DNA from: Nemania diffusa
Taxonomy: Eukaryota > Ascomycota > Sordariomycetes > Xylariales > Xylariaceae
NCBI GenBank assembly: GCA_038501195.1
Contig: JBBPUQ010000010.1
Span: 575,501-639,500, forward strand
Reading direction: 5' to 3'
Length of the DNA stretch: 64,000 nucleotides
In this document: in pieces, positions 25,228-35,214 of the stretch
How positions within the stretch are numbered: the stretch's first letter is position 1
Layout: each line of letters starts with the position of its first letter
Made by a program: the position numbers and the translations under genes
The notes under the pieces: model-generated
What the model saw: the letters and a program-made list of their open reading frames with translations, nothing else
What the model was told of the DNA's origin: nothing
The model's database searches: none

Positions 25228-25233
25228 AAAAAA
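25228..25233 (-). terminator. RNA polymerase III terminator of tRNA-Glu
   Basis: A run of six T on the minus strand lies 27 bases past the 3' end of the tRNA gene, with no earlier T4 run. It fits a normal Pol III stop. Confidence 0.65.
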
Positions 25234-25235
25234 GA

Positions 25236-25251
25236 AACTCCAATTGGAGTT
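25236..25251. repeat. 16-bp perfect palindrome between tRNA-Glu and its terminator
   Basis: AACTCCAATTGGAGTT reads the same on both strands. In the nascent tRNA trailer it could pair as a hairpin only with a very tight loop, so its role, if any, is unclear. Confidence 0.6.
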
Positions 25252-25260
25252 ATCAGTATT

Positions 25261-25354
25261 CTCCGAATCGGGGAATCGAACCCCGGGCTTGACGGTGCCT
25301 GCTACGTCGGTAGACGATGAGAGCGTCAAATGTTAGCCACTACACCAATTCGGA
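25261..25354 (-). tRNA. tRNA-Glu (anticodon CTC) with an intron
   Basis: Read on the minus strand, the acceptor stem TCCGAAT pairs fully with ATTCGGA (25268-25262) followed by discriminator G. The D arm is GGTGTAGTGGCTAACA-like (A box), and the T arm is CGGGG-TTCGATT-CCCCG (B box). The anticodon stem TGACG/CGTCA closes a loop C-T-CTC-A, giving anticodon CTC for GAG codons. About 22 bases between positions 37 and 38 are an intron at the canonical place. The mature length of about 72 nt is normal. An oligo-T terminator follows. Confidence 0.93.
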
Positions 25355-25986
25355 TTGATGTTAGAACGTGGCTGTATTGGTAGCTACCACAGTGCTACCT
25401 AGTACCGCAGTGAATTACAATCCACATAGGTACATAGTAGAGCTGCCAGGTGGATCGAATACTTACACAACAATCTCATGTTTCGCCGACGATATTGCTT
25501 CGGGATTAGATACCTAATGCAATCGTCCGAAGTTTTTCTGAAACGTACCGTCTAAATTTACAGTAGTTAGGTATGTATTTACTTCGTCTATTAGAGTCTC
25601 TATATGCTAAAATACTAGGTACCTATAGTAGCGTGTTGCCCGTTGTTGGTATATGTATTAGGTTTTCTGAAAAAGTATACCTACGCATAAAGTACCTACC
25701 CCTCCATAGAACTGTTAGTAGATTACGTATAGAGGTAGGTAACTACCTCCTAATGTAGTGTATCTAGTGGGGTGTCTATGACGGTCCATGGTTGGTTTGC
25801 CCCACCCTTGGACGTCTCCTGATTCCACTTTGTTATCTTGTCCGTGATATACACCTCTACCAAACCATCCTATCTCGATTTCGTTTGCTATCTATCTAAA
25901 GAACCAGCCAACTTCGTTACTATCTACACAGATCACCCTATTTTCACCCCATCATATTTCAGTCGCTTGAAAGCCCGGTGTTATAG
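25355..25986. other. Intergenic region tRNA-Glu / eIF1
   Basis: Short AT-rich spacer that serves as 5' flank of both the tRNA (minus) and the eIF1 gene (plus). TACCTA/TAGGTA words lie at about 25395-25435, 25617-25625 and 25690-25745. A CT-rich stretch precedes the eIF1 start. Confidence 0.45.
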
Positions 25987-26507
25987 ATGTCCATCGAGAA
26001 TCTTAAGTCCTTTGGTGTGCAGCCTCAGCTTTACGTAGCCGACCCTTCCACAACCCCACTAATGCATATGCTTAGATCCCTTCCATGATGCTGAAGCAGA
26101 TGAGGACACGAGCCAAGTGAAGAGCCAGCAAGAGGACTACGTCCACATTCGACTTCAGCGTTAGTGCTCCATGCTTCATCTTCTGCGCTGTGCGGCATGG
26201 CTAACCAATGCAGAGCGCAATGGCCGCAAGACCTTGACAACCGTTCAGGGGTTACCCAACAAGTTTGACCGAAAGAAGATCCTCACTGTCATCAGGAAGA
26301 AATTCGCGTGCAATGGCACTGTCGTAATGGATAGTAACATGGGCGAGGTTATCCAACTACAAGGTGACCAGCGCAAGGTCATGCGTACGTAGCCTTTCGT
26401 TTCGTTTCTAGTGACTACCATCAAGCTAACAGAGGTCAGAGGAATTCTTGGTTGACCGCAACGGCTTGGAACTTGACCCCAAAAAGATCAAGGTTCACGG
26501 CTTCTAG
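25987..26507 (+). CDS. SUI1: Translation initiation factor eIF1 (SUI1)
   Basis: Small factor of the 43S pre-initiation complex that enforces start-codon fidelity. The gene is broken into four short exons: 25987-26014 (28 nt), 26076-26159, 26214-26384 and 26440-26507, encoding 116 residues, the family length. Introns of 61, 54 and 55 bp start GTGTGC, GTTAGT and GTACGT and end TAG, CAG, CAG. The joined protein starts MSIENLKSFDPF, continues through the acidic linker to EDYVHIRLQQRNGRKTLTTV, and carries the SUI1 core GLPNKFDRKKILTVIRKKFA, CNGTVV, MGEVIQLQGDQRK and the C-terminal KKIKVHGF. No single frame shows more than half of it. Some usually conserved positions differ (MDSNMGEV, KVMQEFLVDRNG), so a diverged paralogue is possible, but all frames and splice sites are intact. 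Confidence 0.88.
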
Positions 26508-27561
26508 TTTACATCTAGAATACGGAGCCTAGTGCAGAAAACCAACTCGCCTATAAGAATGCTTCGATGATACTTGTCAGATGCTTAATAGCGACAAGAT
26601 GGTCATTGTTATGAATAGCTAGTTTGAGCTGCTGCCTGCTCCTTGTATCAAAGGAGCTCCTCCCACATATTAGAGGATAGGTAGATTTTTTATTTATTTT
26701 TTACTTCATCAGTTATTTGATTCCATCGACACTGAAGTTCTCCGAAACGAAGCGTCTATCTAGTAATTAAGTATGAAGGTTATTGGTTTTACCGATTTTG
26801 TACCGCATGACGTAATAGGTTTAGCAACCGTCGCCGTGCCATTTAGTAGATGGTTGACGGATAACATTTATATAAAATACGTATCCAAGCAATGCCACGC
26901 CGGCTATTATACAAAGGCACGAGCTCACACCAAGTACTCAAACTGACCTAGGTAATATGGCTACTAACTTTTTATTCTCAAGTGTAACGGTATGCGACAA
27001 GATATATCCCGCAGGGTATTTGCAGATCTCGCGCCTCTACCAAGGTGTTTGGTTGACCCACTTAGAGCTTCTTGGGGACTCTATCACCCAGCCAAGTTTC
27101 TTCGCCTCTTCTCGATGCTGTAGTAGATGGGAACTCGTAGGGTTTAGACTATAGATATTGGGTTGAACGCTGCAGGCAGCGACTTCGCGCTGTTCAAAAC
27201 GTGGATGAACTTGCTAACGATGTCTACATAAAGTAGTTGTGATGTTTTGGTTTCCAGAGGTATAAAGATTCATTGTTGAATATTCTCATATGTCATTAAA
27301 ACATATCGGTTCACTTAGTCCATTCGTAATACCTACTGAGCCACATATCTAATATCTTTAGGCCAAGATAGCTGCTCTTTGGGGTACACAAGCATCATAA
27401 ATAGAGCACGGAACAGAGGCTGAAAATACGTATACACACATCGGTCACTTCTAGTGATGAAAATGGCACTGTACCTATTGATTGAGGTGATAGTACCTAA
27501 GTGATAATTAAGTACTATATCCAGACAGGTAGGTACCTAGGTAGGTTATTTAAATCAATAG

Positions 27562-27572
27562 CCAATCACGTG
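27562..27572. promoter_or_regulatory. Adjacent CCAAT box and CACGTG element upstream of RPL4
   Basis: CCAAT at 27562-27566 is followed directly by CACGTG at 27567-27572, about 330 bp before the RPL4 ATG. CCAAT is the HAP/NF-Y site and CACGTG the bHLH (Cbf1-like) site. Assignment to this promoter is by position only. Confidence 0.4.
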
Positions 27573-27791
27573 AAGGAAGAGCCACAATGAGAAAGAGGTG
27601 GGTCATAGAATCCGGTATTCACTAAACTCCGGGCCGGCAGGTAGGTTGGACAGCTGCCCACAACTGTGCAAACAAATCGGTTAGCCCTCCACTCCCACAC
27701 AAAATTAATTTGCGGGCATCAACCGCCAATTTTTCGACTTCAGAAAAAATCACCAACCAAAATTCTGTAGACCATCCACCACTAAGTCGAG

Positions 27792-27872
27792 GTACGCATG
27801 CCGCCCACAGCCCAGCATTAGGGTCTCACCTACTCAATACTTATAGCCTTTGTTTTCTGGACTAACTCTCAG
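27792..27872 (+). other. Probable 5' UTR intron of RPL4
   Basis: The stretch begins GTACGC, has a CTAACT branch-like site near its 3' end and ends CTCAG, 26 bases before the ATG. Leader introns are common in fungal ribosomal protein genes. Inferred from signals only. Confidence 0.45.
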
Positions 27873-27898
27873 ACTTGACACAGCCCAGCGACTTCAAG

Positions 27899-29173
27899 AT
27901 GGCCTCGAGACCAACTGTCACCATCATCGGCAAAGATGGCGCTCCTTCGGGAGCTACCCATCCTATCCCCGCCGTCTTCGCCTCGCCCATCCGACCCGAC
28001 ATTGTCCAACAGGTCCATACCGGCATGGCCAAGAACAAGCGCCAGCCTTATTCCGTGAGCGAAAAGGCCGGTCACCAAACCTCTGCCGAGTCTTGGGGAA
28101 CTGGTTAGTCGCCTGACATCTACAGTAGCTGGAAATGCGATTAGTTTACGCGAGGAGCAATTGGTGGTTTGGAATTCGCTGCTGATAATGGTGTCCAGGT
28201 CGCGCTGTCGCCCGTATCCCCCGTGTCTCCGGTGGTGGTACTCACCGTGCTGGTCAGGCTGCCTTCGGTAACATGTGCCGTTCTGGCCGCATGTTCGCCC
28301 CCACCAAGATCTGGCGTAAGTGGCACGTCAAGATCAACCAGGGCCAGAGGTAAGTAGACATCCTGGAGCGAACGGTTTCACTGGGAGATGTGTTTGAAAC
28401 TAACAATGAGAAGGCGTTTCGCTACTGCCTCTGCTCTTGCCGCCTCCGCTGTCGCCCCTCTTCTACTCGCCCGTGGCCACCAGATTTCTAGCGTTCCCGA
28501 GGTTCCCCTAGTTATCGACTCTGCCGTTTTCGAGGGAGGTGCTGCTGCCAAGACGGCCAACGCTTTTGCGATCCTGTCCGCTGTCGGCGCCTCTGCCGAT
28601 GTCATTAAGGCTAAGAAGTCCAAGAAGCTGCGAGCTGGAAAGGGTAAGATGCGAGGCCGTCGTCACCGCCAAAGGCGTGGACCTCTGGTCATTTACGACC
28701 CCGAGGTTGATGGCACCGAGCTCGTTAAGGGCACCCGCAACCTCCCGGGTGTTGAGACTTCCTCCGTCTACTCTCTCAACCTTCTCCAGCTAGCCCCTGG
28801 TGGTCACCTCGGTCGATTTATCGTCTGGACCTCAGCTGCTTTCAAGGCCCTTGATAGCATCTACGGTACCACCACCACACCCTCCGAGCTTAAGAAGGAC
28901 TTCCTCCTACCTTCCAATGTTGTTGCCCAGGCCGACCTGAGCCGTTTGATCAACAGCTCCGAAATCCAGAGCGTCCTTCGCGCTCCCAAGGGTGGCTCAG
29001 TGACCAAGCGCTCCGGCATTCAGAAGAATCCTCTGCGCAATAAGCAGGTTATGCTGCGCTTCAACCCTTACCACTCGACATTCGTCAAGAAGGAGCTCGG
29101 CCAGCAGAAGAAGGAGGCTGGCAAGCCCCCCAAGACCGCCGAGACCTTCCTCAGCGTTCTGAAGGAGGACTAA
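27899..29173 (+). CDS. RPL4: 60S ribosomal protein L4 (uL4)
   Basis: Structural protein of the large ribosomal subunit; its loop lines the exit tunnel. Exons 27899-28103, 28199-28349 and 28414-29173 give 371 residues. Joining them restores the universal uL4 core: [115 protein letters not shown] and the Lys-rich eukaryotic C-terminal extension ending LKED. The tunnel-loop residues are intact. The second intron is AG|GTAAGT...GAGAAG|G. Codons are strongly C-ending, as expected for a highly expressed gene. Confidence 0.96.
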
Positions 29174-30011
29174 ATAAGACAAGCTTGGTGAGCAGGTTGT
29201 CTGAAAAGAAAGGTATAAGGGAGCATCGGGTTGCGATTGTCATTGGGCGTAATGGGTTCATAGGGTCTCATGAATCAACGGATTTGTTATTATGAACATT
29301 TATTCGCCCTACCCTGTCTTCATATTCCATGTCTCCGATGTCTGAAATCGGTGAAACATTGCACTATCGCAGGAGTAATCAGTGATAGGCTATTGACTGC
29401 TACGAATATTTTTGATGTCTTGCATTCTCATACTGTGCAACGTAGTAGACGGTATAAGCTAGCTTGACTGTGATGGTTGCTCCTCGGTCTAATGAATGAC
29501 CCCTTCAAGCTCGTATTCATTTACACATTATAGCCAGTAACTGACAGGTAGACAAGTAAACTTTGAGTCCAGTCAAACGAACTATTCCACATCACCCCAC
29601 ATCATTTTCACACACAACCTTGATCTTAGACAAGAGGGGTTAAGGGGAAAGTTTCCCCGAGTTGTACATCAGCGGATAGGATCATAGTTTTTTCCTTTTG
29701 CTAGGCTTACTCGATCCCGAGAATTTCACCTGGGCATCTACCTACCTAGGTAGATTATATTGTTATACTATGGTCAATAGAAATTGGTTGGTGTTATGTA
29801 ACACTTTATGTACTAGTGTAGCTCCCTCCCCCACCCCTACCTATCTAGAAATTCGCTCGAAAAGGCCAATTGCCCCGCGCAAACGCTGATCAAAACACAA
29901 TCATACATATCTCGAGCGATGGTGGCATCTCGCTTCCTTGTTAAAGGGATGCCCAGCTTTCTAGTACGGAAGCGAGCCGCACATCCACCTTATCTACCAA
30001 TACTATAAATT
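29174..30011. other. Convergent intergenic region RPL4 / aminotransferase
   Basis: Shared 3' flank of 0.84 kb. A TACCTACCTAGGTAG block lies at about 29739-29753. No coding or RNA feature is recognised. Confidence 0.45.
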
Positions 30012-32050
30012 CTAGCAGCCCATCCAACCCATATTGTTCAACCCCTCGATCTCATTGGGCACGAGCCCTGCTGCTTCGTCTAGGAGAGCCTCGAGTTCTG
30101 CGACCTTCTTGATGCGCCAGAACTTCTGTACGCCCTGCCCGAACTGCGTTGAGCAGGCGCTGTTCTTTTCGTCCGTCTCGGCAGCAAAGCACAGACGGAA
30201 GTAGGCCCAGCCTCGCTGAGCAGCAATCTGTGAGCTGGCACTAAACATGATGCCTGGGCTTGCGAGGACGAGATATGGTTTGTGCGTTAAGAATACCATG
30301 AGCGCCGTAGACAGCGCCGTCCCGTCGATCGCGTTACCCTGGGACCCTATTGCCCCGAACAGCGGGTGTTCCTCAAAGTGGATTTTAACCCATAGGAACA
30401 TACCACCACGCGGCCACTCGAATTCATATAGTTTGGTCTTCGTAATCACGCCCCAGTCCGAGTCAGTATCACGCACAGGTGTCGATTGCTTCAACTGGTA
30501 TGCGTGCTCCTCGAGATGTACGCACATTGCATTCATGCGCCTTTCATACGCGCCGCGCAAACCCGCCAGCCACCGTACCCAGCCTTCTGTTTTCCAACCG
30601 GTAAAAGTAGCTTGGTCTTTGCGTGATCTTGACGCAAAGGCTGCAGTAGCTTCGGGTTGCGGCCCCATGATGTTTTCCGCAATGATGGCTTGGACGAAAC
30701 CAGAGGGCTGCTGGGTACCAGATTCGCTAATACGGATGATACGTTCACAGATCGCGGGCGTAGCTGTGACCCAGCCAAGCCGGCAGCCTGGTGCGACGGT
30801 CTTGGAGAAGGTGTCTAACCGGATTACTCGCCCATCAACATCAATATTCAGAAATGAAGGCACCAGCGAATCCAGGAAAGGGTAGCCCGACTTTTTGGGC
30901 AAAGTATTGGCGGTTTTACACTCGGGAATTGGCTTGTTCCGTGCTCTTGCTTCCTCAATTTCTGCGGACGGGAATTGAAGATACCAGTACGGTTCGTCTT
31001 CGACGATGATCACATCATACTTGCTACATATCTCATAAAGCTCCCTCCTTCGCTGGAGCGAGAGGACCCCGCTAGTTGGATTGTGGCCCAGGCTGGTACG
31101 TACTATGTTAGCAAGCCATGAATTCACACACGCGTGCGTCAAGGAGCGCCTGAAGCCGCATATTAAAGGGTTAGCACCAGGTGGAACTTACGAGACAGTA
31201 TACAGAAGATGAGGCCGCTTGCCCTTCGCACTATCCCAGTTTGCCAAGACATCTTCCAATCCGCCAGGGCCGTATGGCGCCATGCCCTCGTCGTCCATCT
31301 CGACAGGACAGATCTGTACTCCCCTGGGCTGAGCTTGGTTCAGAATAGAGGGATACATGAAAACCTCAACCAACAAGCCAGGTCGCTCGCTAACATCGCT
31401 CTTCCCTTCTATCCAGGTGTTGACGAAGAGTTCGAGCACCTTGGAAAACCCATCCGTCGATCCGACGGTCAAGGCAACCTCTGGCCCTCCTTCGTAAGGG
31501 ACGTTGGGGTGCAAGCACTCGCGAGTGAACTGACGTATATAGGAAAACAGGGGCGGGTATCCCGAAGCCTGGCCATACTGGAGAGCTGTTGTGAGATCGA
31601 TCTTCTTGTTGAGATCAGTGGTGTCGGCAGCATGGGGAACGATGACGTGCGAAGCAATCTTCGAATCGCTGTGTGGCGATGTCTTTGTCGAAGCGCCGGT
31701 GGAAGAGGGCGCATCTGTGCCCGGGCGGTTCGGCGTCGGCGTCCATCGGGTTGGATATGCCGACTGAGCCTCGAGGGTATCGAAGGGAAAGAACTGAGCG
31801 TTGGGGAGACCTGGAACAAGAGACGGACACATGTAAGCGGGAACGAACGGACGAATGCTCAAGCAAACGAGACTACGGTTGGATTGTACGAACCGCCAGC
31901 GAGGTTGCCAATGCCCGGAATCTGGAAGAACTTGTAGAACATCTTCATGGAGCTGGGTTTCCGGGCCTTGGCAAGGTCGGAGTAATGATGGCTCATGTCC
32001 TTTGCCACCGGCGTGGCCGTCTCGGCAGCGGATGGAATGGGCCGGTCCAT
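30012..32050 (-). CDS. ARO8: PLP-dependent class I/II aminotransferase, Aro8-type (aromatic / 2-aminoadipate)
   Basis: Predicted to transfer amino groups between aromatic amino acids or 2-aminoadipate and 2-oxo acids, in the cytosol. Exons 32050-31894, 31810-31192 and 31092-30012 encode about 618 residues. The N-terminus has the Aro8 signature DMSHHYSDLAKARKPSSMK and IPGIGNLAGG|LPNAQFFPFD, where the bar marks the first intron. Further motifs are QYGQASGYPPLFSYIRQF, TVGSTDGFSKVLE, HNPTSGVLSLQRRRELY, VIIVEDEPYWYLQF and the Schiff-base lysine at about residue 356 (LDTFSKTVAPGCRLGW). The ATG at 32050 is the first in frame. The first donor (GTTCGT) is atypical but required by the conserved junction. 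It is longer than yeast Aro8 (about 500), with low-complexity insertions (for example around NRPGTDAPSSTGASTKTS). Divergent from the methylenetetrahydrofolate reductase gene. Confidence 0.88.
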
Positions 32051-33150
32051 ATTGGTTTCAGTCGGTCTCAACAAGCTATTCCGAGACAAAAGACGGGGTT
32101 CGGGGCCGATACAATTAGCATTAGAAGATAGGAGGTAGGCAGTAGAAGTACACTGTTGCAAGAGGTAGGTGTAACCATTGAGGTAGGTATCTAAGCAGCA
32201 CCAAGGAATGTTTTATCGTAGGGTGCTGGGCCCGGGTACGGGCCCGGGTACAGAATACGGACCAGTCGTAATTCGATTACAAATCGCCTCCCTCCCAACC
32301 ATCATACTCCTACTTGACAGTACTAAGATAGATACCTAAGATAGATAGATAGGAGTCTGTTCCATCCATGCACATGGGTACCTAGGTACCTAGTAGGCAC
32401 CCGATAAGCCTGCATCTGGGGGTACTCTAGAATTGTCAACGGGTTTGACCCGATTAGGAAGCCTTAGTGCCGTTACCGTAGCGTTGGTTTTAAGCTTCTT
32501 AGAATGTAACGTAGACTAGGTACTTAGGTACCTAAAGCCCCATATACAAGTATCCGCTATACTCATTAGTTGCATACAGAACTTGATTTGAAGATCATGT
32601 AAGTATTATCTAAGTAGGTAGGTACCTACTTAGGTAGATCAAACATATCTAGCGGGGTAACTTTTGCGCCTTGTTACCCCACATTAATGAAATCACTTAG
32701 ACTCCGATCACGGTTGGAACTACACGGCAATTGACTTGAGTTCATGCCTGCCGCTTATCAAAAGGAGAAAAGAAGCAACCACCTGCCTAGGGGGGCCTGT
32801 AATCCCTTATAAAATACCACAATACCATTACTTAGACATTAATGTTGAACAAGTAGAGCCCGGGGAGCCAGAGCACGATAATAGATTTGTATTTTTTTCG
32901 AATCACAGTTCTCAGCTTAGTTAGCACCAGTGTGACTGACTTCTCAGCCCCGCCAAAAAAAAATTCCCCCCTCCATTTTCGACATTTACATTTACACGAT
33001 ATCCCTTGCGCTCGCGCCAGATCCTAATTGTCCCATCTCTGCACCAGCCTCACAGTCTACGTGGTACCTAACTACACCCAAGCTCTGGTACCTAGGCGCA
33101 TCGACCTCCAATCGCTCCGGCCCTGCGTCTTCTCTTTCCTGCCGCCTACC
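32051..33150. promoter_or_regulatory. Divergent promoter region aminotransferase / MTHFR
   Basis: 1.1 kb between two divergently transcribed amino-acid metabolism genes. It carries a 12-bp tandem repeat (listed separately) and many TACCTAGGTA-like words (about 32330-32400, 32517-32535 and 32612-32640). No open frame is convincing. Confidence 0.5.
32228..32251. repeat. Tandem GC-rich repeat, two 12-bp units
   Basis: Two exact copies of GGGCCCGGGTAC stand head to tail. Each unit contains the overlapping palindromes GGGCCC and CCCGGG. It lies about 180 bp upstream of the aminotransferase ATG in an otherwise AT-balanced promoter. Confidence 0.75.
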
Positions 33151-35214
33151 ATGGAGAAAATTACAGACAAGATAGCCGCTTTGCCGGCTGATGCCAATTA
33201 TTTTTCCCTCGAATTCTTCCCACCGAAGACCGGGATGGGATTCTCGAACCTACGCGACCGTCTCGACCGAATGGCCCGCGCCCTCAGGCCGCTCTTCGTA
33301 AACGTTACATGGGGAGCTGGTGGCTCTACCGCTAGCAAATCCCTCGAGCTGGCCGAGATATGCCAGAGAGAACTCAACCTCACTACATGTTTGCATCTGA
33401 CATGTACCAACATGAGTCGCAAGATGATAGACAATGCCTTAGAAGACGCCAAGGCCCTTGGAATACGGAACATACTGGCTCTGAGGGGTGATCCCCCAAG
33501 GGCTGCTGAGTACCAGGATGCCAATGAAGACCCCGAGAATGCCATTGACGAGGGATTCGTATGGGCCATCGATTTGGTTAAATACATTAGGAATAAATAC
33601 GGGGATTATTTCTGTATTGGCGTCGCCACCTACCCCGAAGGACATGCAGATGAGAGTCATCCGCTAGGTCAGAGCTTAGAACACGACCTGCCCTATCTAG
33701 TCGACAAAGTCCTCGCGGGAGCCGACTTCCTCATGACCCAGCTCTTTTTTGATACAGATCTCTACGGAAAGTTCGAGCAGAGATTAAGAGAGCACCCCAG
33801 TGGCGCTTTCAAAACGATACCCATCATTCCTGGCCTCATGCCTATACAGAGCTACCAGATGATCAAGCGAACGACTAAGTTGAGCCATGCCAGAATCCCC
33901 GATAAAATAATGGCTCGCCTAGATGCCGTTCAGAAGGACGACGAGAAGGTGAAGAATGTCGGTGTGGATATTTTATGCGAAATTGTCGAACAAGTTAAAG
34001 AAATCAAGGGCAGGACACCAGGACCGAAGGGCTTCCACTTTTACACATTGAACTTGGAAAAGGCCGTCTCTTTCATTGTAGAGCGTACAAACCTGATATC
34101 CAGCACCGCTGAAGAAGAAGCCATTGCAGATGATGGGCTGCTACCCAATATACCTGGTCTTGTCATCAACGGCACGTCCCTCCCGGAACACCAGTATCAA
34201 GAACTAAGCTACTCGCGAAGGCAATCCACAGTCGGTTCAGAACCACGTAATCGTGTCATCGTATCTGAACGTACACTATCCATCCCCGAATACGAGGCAT
34301 CGCAGGCAGATGCAGGGGTGAAAGCTGGAGCGATTAATACTCGCGCTAATACTCTTGCGATATCTGAAGGCGAGGGTGTTCTTGGCCGCGAGGCTACCTG
34401 GGATGACTTCCCTAACGGCCGTTGGGGCGACGCACGATCTCCCGCCTATGGCGAGATCGATGGCTATGGTCCTACTCTCCATGTAACACAAGCACAAGCC
34501 ATATCTCTCTGGGGCCACCCTAGGAGCCTTGAAGATATTAACACACTGTTTGTGCGCCACCTAAAAGGAGAACTTAGCGCAATCCCCTGGAGTGAAGAAG
34601 AGGTGCATGAGGAGACGGGGACCATCACAGATCAGCTGATACAGCTAAATCAACGGGGGATGTGGACGGTGGCCTCGCAGCCGGCTGTTAATGGAATTCG
34701 GTCGGAAGACCCGACCTTCGGCTGGGGCCCTCTTCATGGCTTCATATTCCAGAAGGCGTTCGTCGAATTTTTTATCTCGACCACTGCATGGCGCGATCTA
34801 CACAAAAAGCTAGCGAGTCCTGAGGTTCGCGGCATGGTAACATACTATGCGACGAATGCAGCCGGCGACTTCGTGTCGTCAGATTTGCCAAGCGAAGTAT
34901 CGACCCCGGAAGCCACAGAAACTACCAACGCAAGCAATGATGACTATAGCATAGGCGAGAGTAGTACTAATGCCGTAACCTGGGGCGTGTTCCCCGGCAA
35001 AGAGATCGTAACACCCACGATTATCGAAGAGGTCAGTTTCCGCGCATGGGCCGAGGAAGCATTTGGCCTCTTTAGCGAGTGGGCCCAAGTATACGGCAAG
35101 GGACACGACAGCGCGAAGCTGCTCGAGGCAGCGCATGCTGATTGCTGGCTGGTAAACATAATACACCATGATTACATGGACAAAGAGGCTCTATGGAGTT
35201 TATTATTGAAATAA
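33151..35214 (+). CDS. Methylenetetrahydrofolate reductase (MET12/MET13 family)
   Basis: Reduces 5,10-methylene-THF to 5-methyl-THF for methionine synthesis; flavoprotein using NAD(P)H. One uninterrupted exon encodes 687 residues. The catalytic TIM barrel occupies about residues 1-310: FSLEFFPPKTGMGFSNL, FVNVTWGAGGSTASKSLELA, HLTCTNM, GIRNILALRGDPPR, CIGVATYPEGH, ADFLMTQLFFDTD and IIPGLMPIQSYQMI. After a variable linker (about 365-430) the eukaryotic regulatory domain follows: TWDDFPNGRWGDARSPAYGE, LWGHPRSLEDINTLFVRHL, FGWGPLHGFIFQKAFVEFF and INxHD-like VNIIHHDYMDK. Start chosen at the ATG in context CTACCATGG; the frame is open upstream to 33028 but without an ATG. Fungi have two paralogues; which one this is cannot be decided here. 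Confidence 0.94.
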   Translation: MEKITDKIAALPADANYFSLEFFPPKTGMGFSNLRDRLDRMARALRPLFVNVTWGAGGSTASKSLELAEICQRELNLTTCLHLTCTNMSRKMIDNALEDAKALGIRNILALRGDPPRAAEYQDANEDPENAIDEGFVWAIDLVKYIRNKYGDYFCIGVATYPEGHADESHPLGQSLEHDLPYLVDKVLAGADFLMTQLFFDTDLYGKFEQRLREHPSGAFKTIPIIPGLMPIQSYQMIKRTTKLSHARIPDKIMARLDAVQKDDEKVKNVGVDILCEIVEQVKEIKGRTPGPKGFHFYTLNLEKAVSFIVERTNLISSTAEEEAIADDGLLPNIPGLVINGTSLPEHQYQELSYSRRQSTVGSEPRNRVIVSERTLSIPEYEASQADAGVKAGAINTRANTLAISEGEGVLGREATWDDFPNGRWGDARSPAYGEIDGYGPTLHVTQAQAISLWGHPRSLEDINTLFVRHLKGELSAIPWSEEEVHEETGTITDQLIQLNQRGMWTVASQPAVNGIRSEDPTFGWGPLHGFIFQKAFVEFFISTTAWRDLHKKLASPEVRGMVTYYATNAAGDFVSSDLPSEVSTPEATETTNASNDDYSIGESSTNAVTWGVFPGKEIVTPTIIEEVSFRAWAEEAFGLFSEWAQVYGKGHDSAKLLEAAHADCWLVNIIHHDYMDKEALWSLLLK

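Larger units (their letters stand above)
26508..27898. promoter_or_regulatory. Intergenic region eIF1 / RPL4
   Basis: 1.4 kb holding the eIF1 3' flank and the RPL4 promoter. It includes a TACCTAGGTAGG block at about 27530-27545 and a CCAAT/CACGTG element, listed separately. No credible coding sequence is seen. Confidence 0.5.

Noticed and set aside
28104..28198. snoRNA inside the first RPL4 intron
   Set aside because: CTGA- and CTGATA-like words occur, but no paired C and D boxes with terminal stem can be drawn.
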